Below are positions 30,927-37,649 of a stretch of DNA of 37,649 nucleotides, piece by piece. Positions within the stretch are counted from its first letter, which is position 1, and each line of letters starts with the position of its first letter. Made by a program: the position numbers and the translations under genes. The notes under the pieces were generated by a model, which was given only the letters and a program-made list of their open reading frames with translations, was not told the DNA's origin and ran no database searches. The stretch is from Lachnospiraceae bacterium (GTDB lineage Bacteria > Bacillota > Clostridia > Lachnospirales > Lachnospiraceae), in NCBI GenBank assembly GCA_022792835.1, contig JAAWBT010000013.1:1-37649 (forward strand), read 5' to 3'.

Positions 30927-32036
30927 ATGCGCTATTTCGAATTGGACACCCCGTCGCTTCTGATCGACAGGGAGCTGCTTTTAAAAAATCTGGCTGATAT
31001 GCAGCACTACGCAGATGAAAATAAGGTAAGGCTGCGGCCACACACAAAAACCCACAAAATGCCTGAGATCGCGAAGCTCCAGGAAGAGCAGGGAGCCTGC
31101 GGAATCGCAGTCGCAAAGGTGGGTGAGGCAGAGGTCATGGCCCAATGGGGCCTTAAGGATATTTTTATTGCCAATGAGATCGTAGGTATCAAAAAACTGG
31201 AACGGATCGCTTCACTGGCAGAAAAAGGCGTCCGTATTTCTTTCGGCATAGACTCTCTCTGTCAGGTAACGGAAGCTGAGAAAGTCTTTTCTTCCAGACA
31301 GGTAACCATCCCCGCACTGATCGAGATCGAAGTGGGAGAAAACCGTTCTGGCATCATCCGGGAAGAGGATTTTATCCGGCTGTTGGATGCCTTCAAGGAT
31401 TGTCCTCATGTGTTATTCGCAGGAATCTTTTCTCACGACGGCAACAGCTACCACGCAAAAGATATCGCCAGCCTCCACGAAATCGCCGAGAACGCACAAA
31501 AAAGAACGCTTCGTTTTGCCAATCTGGCCAGAGCACACGGGATGCCCTGCGCCGTTGTCAGCTATGGTTCAACTCCCACCTTCATGAACCACGTGAAGAT
31601 CCTGGAGGGCATCACGGAACTTCGCCCCGGCACCTATGCCTTGATGGATACCTCTCAGGGGCACGCCATCCAAACCTTGGACCGGTGCGCGGCCACCGTC
31701 CTGGCGACTGTCATCAGCAGGCCCACCGACACCCGCACTATCCTGGATGTGGGTGCCAAGGGTCTTACCATGCAGGAACGAAAGACAGGCATCTGCGCTG
31801 CTTCTGGCAAAGGCACGATTCTGGAATATCCGGGAACCCATATTGACTCTGTTTTTGACGAACACGCCATCCTCTATGACAGAGATTTTCATGACCAGGT
31901 AACCATCAGCGACAAGGTGCGGATCATTCCTGTCCATATCTGTCCGGTATGCAACCTTTATGACTCCGCTTACCTGGTTTCCGGCAACGACGTGGTACAG
32001 GAGCTTGCCATCGCCTGCCGCGGAAAACTGCAATAG
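30927..32036 (+). CDS. D-serine dehydratase/D-threonine aldolase-like PLP enzyme
   Basis: A 369-residue fold-type III (alanine racemase-like) PLP enzyme acting on a D-amino acid. The N-terminal ELDTPSLLIDRELL and RPHTKTHK block is typical; Lys41 is the likely PLP Schiff base. GIFSHDGNSYH, VSYGSTPTF and ELRPGTYALMD complete the barrel. In the C-terminal beta domain HICPVCN (His337, Cys339) gives an HxC metal pair. I recall this pair from zinc-dependent D-serine dehydratases; aldolases tend to use HxD. Start ATG 30927 has AGGAGG eight bases upstream. It is the only plus-strand protein gene here, with its own promoter and terminator. Substrate specificity is inference. Confidence 0.85.
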   Translation: MRYFELDTPSLLIDRELLLKNLADMQHYADENKVRLRPHTKTHKMPEIAKLQEEQGACGIAVAKVGEAEVMAQWGLKDIFIANEIVGIKKLERIASLAEKGVRISFGIDSLCQVTEAEKVFSSRQVTIPALIEIEVGENRSGIIREEDFIRLLDAFKDCPHVLFAGIFSHDGNSYHAKDIASLHEIAENAQKRTLRFANLARAHGMPCAVVSYGSTPTFMNHVKILEGITELRPGTYALMDTSQGHAIQTLDRCAATVLATVISRPTDTRTILDVGAKGLTMQERKTGICAASGKGTILEYPGTHIDSVFDEHAILYDRDFHDQVTISDKVRIIPVHICPVCNLYDSAYLVSGNDVVQELAIACRGKLQ

Positions 32037-32063
32037 ACTAAAAACTCTTTCCCTGCACGAAGA

Positions 32064-32106
32064 AACGGCAGGCAGCCGCCCTTAGGACCGCTGTCTGCCG
32101 TTTTTT
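32064..32106 (+). terminator. intrinsic terminator between the PLP enzyme and rubredoxin genes
   Basis: ACGGCAGGCAGC and GCTGTCTGCCGT form a 12-bp stem with one wobble pair and a 13-base loop, followed by six T residues on the plus strand. On the minus strand the tail is only TTTCTTC, so it may work weakly as a shared terminator for the converging rubredoxin transcript. Confidence 0.85.
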
Positions 32107-32115
32107 ACACACAGT

Positions 32116-32274
32116 TTATTCTTCCGAAAAAGAATCCTTTCCCACGCCGCACACAGGACATACCCAATCCTCCGGCAAATCCTCAAAGGCTGTTCCCGCG
32201 GGGATTCCGCTGTCGGGATCTCCCACCTCAGGGTCATACACATAACCGCAGGGTTCGCATACATACTTTTTCAT
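32116..32274 (-). CDS. rubredoxin
   Basis: A 52-residue electron carrier with one iron bound by four cysteines: [20 protein letters not shown] and [14 protein letters not shown] give both CxxCG knuckles. The family length and the aromatic core residues (Tyr, Trp, Phe) are all present. The start is ATG 32274; a longer frame would add nine residues ahead of a good AAAGGAAG site. It is the last gene of the dut-to-folA run, 23 bases after folA. Rubredoxins in anaerobes usually serve oxygen or peroxide reduction; a partner here is not evident. Confidence 0.95.
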   Translation of the reverse strand: MKKYVCEPCGYVYDPEVGDPDSGIPAGTAFEDLPEDWVCPVCGVGKDSFSEE

Positions 32275-32297
32275 GTCACATCTTCCTTTCTGTTTTA

Positions 32298-32786
32298 TCA
32301 TTTTCTTTTATATGTGGTAAAGGCAAAAGAAAGCCCCTCCCATTCCATCTGTTCTCCCTCATAGGATAACTCCCACTCCTGATTTTTATCCAGATCCGGG
32401 AAAAAGGTATCCGCCGGAAAATCCTGATAAACTCTTGTCACATAAGCTGTATCACAGAGGGGAAGAAACTGTCGGTAAATATCACCGCCTCCGGCAATAA
32501 AAACTTTCTCCGGTTCGTATTCCCTCAAGACAGTCAGTGCCTCTTCCGTATCATGGACAGCCGTCACCCCTTCTCTTGAAAACGCCAGATCCCTAGTCAG
32601 CACCAGGTTCGTCCTGTTTTTTAAAGGCTTTCCTCCGGGAAAACTGTCCAGAGTCTTCCGCCCCATGACGACGATGTTCCCAGTAGTCATTTTCCGAAAA
32701 AATTTCATATCCTCCGGAAGATGCCAGAGCAAGTCCCCATCCTTTCCAATGGCCCAGTTTTTCGCGGCCGCAACGATTATCTGCAT
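32298..32786 (-). CDS. folA: dihydrofolate reductase
   Basis: Reduces dihydrofolate to tetrahydrofolate with NADPH, recycling the folate oxidised by thymidylate synthase. The 162-residue product has the family features: [20 protein letters not shown] at the start, LPEDMKFF with the catalytic acid Asp26, [20 protein letters not shown] for NADPH, and [14 protein letters not shown]. The start is ATG 32786, ten bases after thyA, so the two are coupled. Confidence 0.96.
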   Translation of the reverse strand: MQIIVAAAKNWAIGKDGDLLWHLPEDMKFFRKMTTGNIVVMGRKTLDSFPGGKPLKNRTNLVLTRDLAFSREGVTAVHDTEEALTVLREYEPEKVFIAGGGDIYRQFLPLCDTAYVTRVYQDFPADTFFPDLDKNQEWELSYEGEQMEWEGLSFAFTTYKRK

Positions 32787-32796
32787 AACCTCCTCC

Positions 32797-33627
32797 TCAA
32801 ACAGCCACCGGAATCCGCTCTGAGAACGAATGATACCGGTAATTTTTCAGTGCGAAACTGTCTACGGTAAACTGATAAAAATCTGTGACAGACCGATCCA
32901 TAACAAACTCCGGCCCCTCATAAGGCTCCCGCTTTAAAAGCTCCTCTACCATGGGAACATGTCTGTCATAGATATGGGCATCAGCGATCACATGAACCAA
33001 TTCTCCTGCCTTCAGGCCAGATACTTGAGCGAACATGCACAGCAGCACTGCGTACTGCATGGTATTCCAGTTGTTGGCCGTCAGCATGTCCTGGGATCGC
33101 TGGTTTAAAATCCCGTTGAGCTTATTTCCAGACACATTGAAGGTCATGCTGTAAGCACAGGGGTACAGCATCATCTCGTGGAGATCCTGGTGATTGTAAA
33201 TATTGGTCAGAATCCGACGGCTGGCCGGATTATGTTTAAGATCATAGAGGACTCGGTCCACCTGGTCAAACATTCCTTCCTTATAAAGATGCTTCACGCC
33301 AAGCTGGTAACCGTAAGCCTTCCCGATGGTGCCGTTCTCATCAGTCCAGGAATCCCACACATGGCTGTTAAGCTCTGCCACCCGGTTGGATTTCTTCTGC
33401 CAGATCCAGAGGAGCTCGTCGATGGCTCCTTTAAAGGCGCTTCTCCTGACTGTAATAACCGGAAACTCTTTTGACAGATCATACCGGTTCACCACACCAA
33501 ATTTTTTCACCGTGTGGGCAGGCGTCCCGTCCTCCCATCTGGGCCGCACCTCCTGATTGGTATCCCAGACACCGTTTTCCAAAATATCTTTACAGGTATC
33601 CATAAATACCCTGTCTGCATAGCTCAT
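32797..33627 (-). CDS. thyA: thymidylate synthase
   Basis: Methylates dUMP to dTMP with methylene-tetrahydrofolate. The 276-residue product has the substrate loop RRILTNIY, the catalytic Cys157 in LYPCAYSMTF, NQRSQDM for phosphate binding, NNWNTMQYAVLL and HIYDRHVPM near the end. The usual PCH after the catalytic cysteine is PCA, so it is a divergent ThyA. The other catalytic residues (Arg/Ser/Asp, Asn, His, Tyr) look intact, so I expect activity. It is followed by folA after ten bases and preceded by hflX after 12. Together with dut it forms a dTMP supply unit. Confidence 0.94.
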   Translation of the reverse strand: MSYADRVFMDTCKDILENGVWDTNQEVRPRWEDGTPAHTVKKFGVVNRYDLSKEFPVITVRRSAFKGAIDELLWIWQKKSNRVAELNSHVWDSWTDENGTIGKAYGYQLGVKHLYKEGMFDQVDRVLYDLKHNPASRRILTNIYNHQDLHEMMLYPCAYSMTFNVSGNKLNGILNQRSQDMLTANNWNTMQYAVLLCMFAQVSGLKAGELVHVIADAHIYDRHVPMVEELLKREPYEGPEFVMDRSVTDFYQFTVDSFALKNYRYHSFSERIPVAV

Positions 33628-33639
33628 GGCTGTCCCTCC

Positions 33640-34875
33640 TCACAGTCTGCCGAAAAGTTCCGGGGGCACGTAAGCCTCCACGGCGATGCCGTCCTCCCTG
33701 TAATCCTCTGAGAGAAGCTGCCCCCAGTTCCGGATCAATTGGACCTTTCCCGCCTCTGCATAAGGATACAAACGCTCCAGGAAAATCCTCTGTTCCTTTA
33801 ACTTCCTCGCCAGAAGTGTTTTTAATTCTGAAAGGCCCTGTCCCGTCTTCGCGGAAATAAGGAGCGTCTCGTCTGCCGTAAAATCCCGGAACACCGGAAT
33901 CTCCACAAACCGATCTGTCTTATTAAACAGGGTGATCACCGGCTTTCCCATGGCCTCCAATTCCTTAAGAGTCTCATAGACTGTATACATCTGAAGCTCC
34001 ATGGAAGAGCTTGCCCCATCCACCACATGGAGAATAAAATCTGCATATTTCGCTTCTTCCAGCGTGCTTTTGAAAGCTTCCACCAGATGGTGAGGCAGCT
34101 TCCTGATAAATCCCACCGTATCTGTCAGAAGAATGGACTCCCCTCCTGGCAGGAGAAGCTCTCTGGTGGTCGGATCCAAGGTTGCAAACAGCTTGTCCTC
34201 AGAAAGCACGCCCGCCCCGGTCAGCGCATTTAATAAAGTAGATTTTCCCGCATTGGTATAGCCCACAATGGCCGCCACCGTCTTATGGTTCCTCTCCCGC
34301 CGCCGTCTTGTGGTCTCCCGGTGCCGCTCCACCTGTAAAAGCTCTGTTTTTAGCACGGAAATCCGCTCATGGATTCTCCGCCTGTCCACCTCCAGCTTTT
34401 TTTCTCCCGGCCCTCTGGTGCCGATTCCGCCTCCCAGCCTGGAAAGCGCGCCGCCAAAGCCCGTCAGCCTGGCCGCCCGGTAACGAAGCTGGGCAAGCTC
34501 CACCTGTATCTTTCCCTCGCTGCTGGAGGCCCTGGCCGCAAAAATATCCAGGATCACCATGGTCCGGTCCATGACCTTCACATCCAAAGTTCGTTCCAGA
34601 TTCTTAAGCTGGGCCGGGGAGAGCTCGTCGTCGCAGATCACACCGGTCGCTCCTGTTTCGGCTACCAGAGCGGAAAGCTCCGAAAGCTTTCCTGTTCCCA
34701 GATAGGTCGCCGGATGGGCTGCCTCCCGTTTCTGGATCAGGTTTTCTATGGGAACCGCCCCGGCAGTCCTCACAAGCTCCGACAACTCCCGCACAGATTC
34801 CTCTGCATCCTGGCCGTCCCCGGTACTGATCCCCACCAAAATGACCCGCTCCTCGTCTTTTTTTATCTCTATCAT
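33640..34875 (-). CDS. hflX: ribosome-associated GTPase HflX
   Basis: HflX is a GTPase that splits or rescues stalled ribosomes under stress. The 411-residue product has the HflX N-terminal domain (NPATYLGTGKL-like text in HPATYLGTGKLSELSALV), the glycine-rich loop RLGGGIGTRGPGEKKLEVDR, then the G domain. Its motifs are G1 GYTNAGKSTLLN, G3 DTVGFIRKLPHHLVEAF, G4 NKTD and G5 SAKTGQG. The C-terminal extension is about 50 residues. The start overlaps the stop of the TPR lipoprotein gene as ATGA. thyA follows after 12 bases. Confidence 0.95.
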   Translation of the reverse strand: MIEIKKDEERVILVGISTGDGQDAEESVRELSELVRTAGAVPIENLIQKREAAHPATYLGTGKLSELSALVAETGATGVICDDELSPAQLKNLERTLDVKVMDRTMVILDIFAARASSSEGKIQVELAQLRYRAARLTGFGGALSRLGGGIGTRGPGEKKLEVDRRRIHERISVLKTELLQVERHRETTRRRRERNHKTVAAIVGYTNAGKSTLLNALTGAGVLSEDKLFATLDPTTRELLLPGGESILLTDTVGFIRKLPHHLVEAFKSTLEEAKYADFILHVVDGASSSMELQMYTVYETLKELEAMGKPVITLFNKTDRFVEIPVFRDFTADETLLISAKTGQGLSELKTLLARKLKEQRIFLERLYPYAEAGKVQLIRNWGQLLSEDYREDGIAVEAYVPPELFGRL

Positions 34876-35873
34876 ACGCCCTCGTCCGCTGCTTTTGTTT
34901 CAGCAGCTGGTTCTGTCTCTGGAGCCGGTGTCCCGTCCGCTGGTTCTGTCTCCGCCTCATCGGGCGCCTCTACGACCACGCCCTGTGTCGTTATCCTTGT
35001 CTCAAGGAAAGCAATCTCATGGTCCAGAGCCTCGTCAGCTCCGTAGGTCTCCCGGTAACTGCGAAACTTTTCCAACGCTGTTTCGAAATCCCGAAGCTGC
35101 TCATAGCACGCGCCTTCTGCATAGAGGAGTTCACCGCGAACAGGCTCCGCTGCCTGGGGGATGACTTCCTGAAGCAGAGAAAGAGCCCCCTCGTACTGTC
35201 CTGTCTTCATCCTGGAATAAACAGTTTCCAGACAAGCCCTGTCATACCGGCCGCCGTCCTCTTCCTGCGGCCCAGCCGCGAGGACTGTCTCCAAGAATTC
35301 GGCCCCCGCCTCATCGGCTCCGTGCTCCTTCAGAGTCAGATACATATCTTCACAGTAATCCAGATTTTGGGAAGCCAGAGAAAGCGCCATCCGAAAATCT
35401 GAAACTGCTCCGTCCGTATCGCCAAGCTCGGCACACACCCGGCCCCGGAGCAGGTAATACTCTGCATATTCATTATCCAGCTCAATCAGCCTGCTGTAGT
35501 CTGCCTTCGCATTCTCAAAATTTCCACTCTTGATCTCCGCATCGGCTTTGTATTTCAGGATATCCTCACAGAAACTTCCTTTATCCTCTTCCCCCATAGC
35601 CTGCAGTGCCCTGGAAAACTCCTGAGCGGCCTGGGAGTAGTCCTGCTCCTCATAAGCGAGGATTCCCAGAGCCCGCAGTACGCCCGGATCCTGCGGAGAC
35701 AATTTCTGTGCCCTCGAAAGCGCCTCTTTTGCCTCAGGAAAATTCTTTTCTTCCAGAGCCTCCATTCCACGCACAATATATTCTGCCGTCTCATCCTTTT
35801 CCCCGCAGCCGCCAAAAAGCAGTAACAGGCAAAGGCCAAGAGACAGCCAAACTGTCAGTCGTCGTCTTTTCAT
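34872..35873 (-). CDS. TPR-containing lipoprotein
   Basis: A 333-residue predicted surface lipoprotein. The signal peptide MKRRRLTVWLSLGLCLLLLF is followed by lipobox LFGGC (Cys23). At least five to six TPR-like pairs follow (about 30-275), for example KNFPEAKEALSRAQKLSP and DYSQAAQEFSRALQAMG. The C-terminal 40 residues are a Pro/Ala/Glu/Thr low-complexity tail. No other domain is seen. It lies between degV (five bases) and hflX (four-base overlap). The ribosome site is weak (TAGG), so coupled translation with degV is likely. A role in protein-protein contacts outside the membrane is inference. Confidence 0.85.
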   Translation of the reverse strand: MKRRRLTVWLSLGLCLLLLFGGCGEKDETAEYIVRGMEALEEKNFPEAKEALSRAQKLSPQDPGVLRALGILAYEEQDYSQAAQEFSRALQAMGEEDKGSFCEDILKYKADAEIKSGNFENAKADYSRLIELDNEYAEYYLLRGRVCAELGDTDGAVSDFRMALSLASQNLDYCEDMYLTLKEHGADEAGAEFLETVLAAGPQEEDGGRYDRACLETVYSRMKTGQYEGALSLLQEVIPQAAEPVRGELLYAEGACYEQLRDFETALEKFRSYRETYGADEALDHEIAFLETRITTQGVVVEAPDEAETEPADGTPAPETEPAAETKAADEGV

Positions 35874-35878
35874 TATAC

Positions 35879-36748
35879 CTACCGTTCACAGCCAAGGTAG
35901 AACAGAGCTACTGTGCCAGGGCCAGAATGAGCCCCGATTACAGCCCCCACATGGCTGAAATAAAAGGTTTTGGGGCCAAATCGTTCCTCAACCAGCTTTG
36001 CCACATATTTTGCATCCTCAATACAATCCCCGTGGCTGATAAAAATCTCCTCGTTTTCTTTTTCAAATCCTTTTATGGTCTGAGCCATGTTTTCCACCAG
36101 TGCCTGCAGAGATTTTTTCCGTCCCCGCACATTGCGCAGCGGGATCAGTTTTCCCTCATTGTCCACATGGAGCACCGGCTTCACATTGATCAGGGTCCCA
36201 AGGACAGCCGCTGTTTTAGACACCCGTCCGCCTCTGTGAAGATGGTTTAAGTCATCCACCGTAAACTGATGGCAGAGGTTGAGTTTATGATCCTCCAGCC
36301 AGGCGGCATTCTCTGTGAGACTCATACCTTCTGCCTTCCGCTTTAAGGCATAATGGACAAAAAGCCCCTGCCCCATGGAGGCACAGAGGGAATCCACCAC
36401 CATAATCTTCCGGTCGGGATATTCCTCTCTCATCTCCTTGGCTGCCAGCATCTCATTCTGACAGCTTCCGCTTAAGCCCGATGAAAAACCAATGAACAGA
36501 ATGTCCATCCCTTTGTCCAGATGCCGTTTCATGGCCGCCGCCACATCCTCCGGGTTTACCGCCATGGTGGTGGGCATACTTCCATTTCGCATCTTGTTAT
36601 AAAATTCCCCAATTGGGAGATTCTTATCCCCGCCGTAAACCACACCATCCAGATTGTAGAACAAATTCAGCACATCCAGCTTTTTTTCCTTAATGTAATC
36701 TTCCGGCAGATCACAGGAAGAATCTGTCATAATCACATAATCACTCAT
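35879..36748 (-). CDS. DegV family protein (fatty-acid binding)
   Basis: DegV proteins bind a fatty acid and, as FakB, present it for phosphorylation by FakA. The 289-residue product has the family N-terminus VIMTDSSCDLPEDYI, the central GFSSGLSGSCQNEMLAA and VDSLCASMGQGLFVHYA, then RGGRVSKTAAVLGTLINVKP and the C-terminal ISHGDCIEDA, ending near SHVGAVIGAHSGPGTVALFY. The start is ATG 36748, 39 bases after dut. No fakA-like gene is in this window, so its partner and lipid are unknown. Confidence 0.92.
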   Translation of the reverse strand: MSDYVIMTDSSCDLPEDYIKEKKLDVLNLFYNLDGVVYGGDKNLPIGEFYNKMRNGSMPTTMAVNPEDVAAAMKRHLDKGMDILFIGFSSGLSGSCQNEMLAAKEMREEYPDRKIMVVDSLCASMGQGLFVHYALKRKAEGMSLTENAAWLEDHKLNLCHQFTVDDLNHLHRGGRVSKTAAVLGTLINVKPVLHVDNEGKLIPLRNVRGRKKSLQALVENMAQTIKGFEKENEEIFISHGDCIEDAKYVAKLVEERFGPKTFYFSHVGAVIGAHSGPGTVALFYLGCER

Positions 36749-36787
36749 CGCATTTCCCTTTCTACTATCATTGAACCAGAATTTCCG

Positions 36788-37300
36788 TTATGCCCCGGTG
36801 CTTCCAAAGCCGCCGTTTCTGACCGCCTCTGCGTCATCGTCTTCCGTAATCCCAAATTCCATGAAAATTCCCTGGGCAAATCCGCTTCCTGCTTCCAGGA
36901 CAAGCGTTTTCCCTTCCCGACTGTCATTGGTAATCTTGACAAAAATATGTCCCTCATTATCAGAATGGTAATAATCGCTGTCCACGATCCCCACTGTATT
37001 GTTCAGCTGAAGTCTGTACTTGAAACCCAGGCCGCTTCTGGGATAAATCTGGAGCACCCATCCCTCTTCCATGGAAGCCCGGATTCCCGTAGGCACCTTC
37101 ATCATAGCCCCCGGCGCAAGCTCAATGGGAACAGGGGTGACAAAGTCATACCCCGCAGACCCCAACGTCGCCCGTTTGGGAATGGAAACCTGTTCATAGG
37201 CGGCCCGGCACTCTGCCTCACGTTCCTTGCCAAAGGTATCCAGAAAATCTTTTTCAAACTGGCTCCTGCTCACTTTCTCAAATCTCGCAATTCGTTTCAT
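36788..37300 (-). CDS. dut: dUTP diphosphatase
   Basis: Hydrolyses dUTP to dUMP and pyrophosphate, keeping uracil out of DNA and feeding thyA. The 170-residue product has the motifs: GSAGYDF (1), PRSGLGFK (2), NTVGIVDSDYY (3), GFAQGIF (4) and the C-terminal RNGGFGSTG (5) that closes over the active site. A leader of about 40 residues precedes motif 1 and an acidic insert (TEDDDAEA) precedes motif 5; both are longer than the minimal trimeric enzyme. ATG 37300 has AGGAGG seven bases upstream. It heads the minus-strand run that ends at rubredoxin. Confidence 0.94.
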   Translation of the reverse strand: MKRIARFEKVSRSQFEKDFLDTFGKEREAECRAAYEQVSIPKRATLGSAGYDFVTPVPIELAPGAMMKVPTGIRASMEEGWVLQIYPRSGLGFKYRLQLNNTVGIVDSDYYHSDNEGHIFVKITNDSREGKTLVLEAGSGFAQGIFMEFGITEDDDAEAVRNGGFGSTGA

Positions 37301-37321
37301 AGCCTTTCCTCCTACCGAATC

Positions 37322-37350
37322 AGTATACCATAAGGCCTGGGGGATTGTAA
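37322..37350 (-). promoter_or_regulatory. predicted promoter of the dut-to-rubredoxin operon
   Basis: On the minus strand TTACAA (37350-37345) and TATACT (37327-37322) are 17 bases apart, both near consensus. The expected start lies about 15 bases before the dut ATG, giving a short leader with AGGAGG. Confidence 0.7.
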
Positions 37351-37441
37351 CCCTGTTTTTTCCTGAGTTTTGGTATTTTTCGTTCTATAAAAAACTTGGA
37401 AGAAAATCGCTTAAAAGTAGAGCCTGTCCCAAGGCGGGCTC

Positions 37442-37470
37442 TTGAAATCCGGCGGCCCTTATGTTATGAT
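37442..37470 (+). promoter_or_regulatory. rnpB: promoter of rnpB
   Basis: TTGAAA (37442-37447) and TATGAT (37465-37470) with a 17-base spacer, five of six matches each, place the RNA start near 37477. It diverges from the dut promoter about 90 bases away. Confidence 0.75.
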
Positions 37471-37476
37471 ACCCTA

Positions 37477-37649
37477 AGCAGAATGAATGGCCGCGGCTGC
37501 CGTTTTAAGGGACGGCGGACGAGGAAAGTCCGGGCTTCACAGGGCAGGATGCCGGATAACATCCGGTGGAGGCGACTCCAAGGACAGTGCAACAGAAATG
37601 TACCGCCGGCTTCGGGCCGGTAAGGTTGGAAGGGCAGTGTAAGAGACTA
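37477..37649 (+). ncRNA. rnpB: RNase P RNA, 5' part (runs off the window)
   Basis: The catalytic RNA of ribonuclease P, which trims tRNA 5' ends. The conserved bacterial blocks are present in order: GAGGAAAGTCCGGGC from 37521, CAGGGCAGGATGCC, GATAACATCCGGTGGAGG, then ACAGTGCAACAGAAA at about 37584, and a GGCTTCGGGCC hairpin followed by GTAAGGTTGGAAGGG. The pattern fits the ancestral (type A) class better than the Bacillus type B. The 3' part is outside the window. The 5' end is estimated from the promoter and may be off by a few bases. Confidence 0.93.

Noticed and set aside
36521-37333. 270-residue plus-strand frame
   Set aside because: Antisense to degV and dut, both of which carry clear family motifs; His/Ile/Pro-rich with no domain.

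Overview
The window looks like chromosomal DNA from a motile, endospore-forming Clostridia-type Firmicute. It is most likely a Lachnospiraceae relative with G+C near one half as judged by eye; the genus cannot be named from this sequence alone. The evidence is the Firmicutes-style fla/che operon containing flbD and the small flg-operon protein, a YtvI-like permease, a DegV protein, an RNase P RNA of the ordinary bacterial type, strong AGGAGG ribosome binding sites and many GTG starts. All but one of the protein genes lie on the minus strand. No insertion sequence, phage gene, tRNA or CRISPR array was seen.

Layout, read in the direction of transcription from right to left. (1) 36788-37300 down to 32116 is a tight run, dut - degV - TPR lipoprotein - hflX - thyA - folA - rubredoxin, behind a good promoter at 37322-37350. 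It joins dUTP breakdown, dTMP synthesis and dihydrofolate recycling. The 5' part of rnpB diverges from it at the right edge. (2) 30927-32036 is the only plus-strand protein gene, a D-serine dehydratase/D-threonine aldolase-like PLP enzyme. Divergent from it is a two-gene putative DNA-repair cassette: a radical SAM protein with a helix-hairpin-helix end, and a DUF4130-type partner. A LexA-box-like palindrome sits at its predicted transcription start. (3) deoC and cdd follow (deoxynucleoside salvage), then a zinc-ribbon membrane protein and a 346-base non-coding stretch full of inverted repeats. (4) Next are a large acidic TPR protein with six 63-bp repeats and a degenerate AAA-like end, and a sugar nucleotidyltransferase. 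A histidine kinase - response regulator pair follows behind phased 10-bp repeats, then a YtvI-like permease and an FtsA-like actin-fold protein with extra beta-grasp-like modules. (5) A methyl-accepting chemotaxis protein and a DUF5610-like protein lead into the flagellar operon.

The flagellar operon (13984 down to 5) runs flgB - fliE - fliF - fliG - fliH - fliI - fliJ - fliK - flgD - flg-operon protein - flgE - flbD - motA - motB - fliM - cheY - flgC. It encodes rod, MS-ring, switch, export ATPase complex, hook cap, hook, stator and the chemotaxis output regulator. flgC is not in its usual place after flgB but at the far end after cheY. fliL and fliN/fliY are not in their usual slots. The vacated flgB-fliE gap carries a terminator-like hairpin.

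The best candidates for under-described biology are the apparently SOS-controlled radical SAM/DUF4130 cassette, the FtsA-like protein with beta-grasp modules and an AT-hook-like tract, and the TPR protein with a Walker-A-less AAA remnant. All functions are inferred from sequence recognition; no database search was run.
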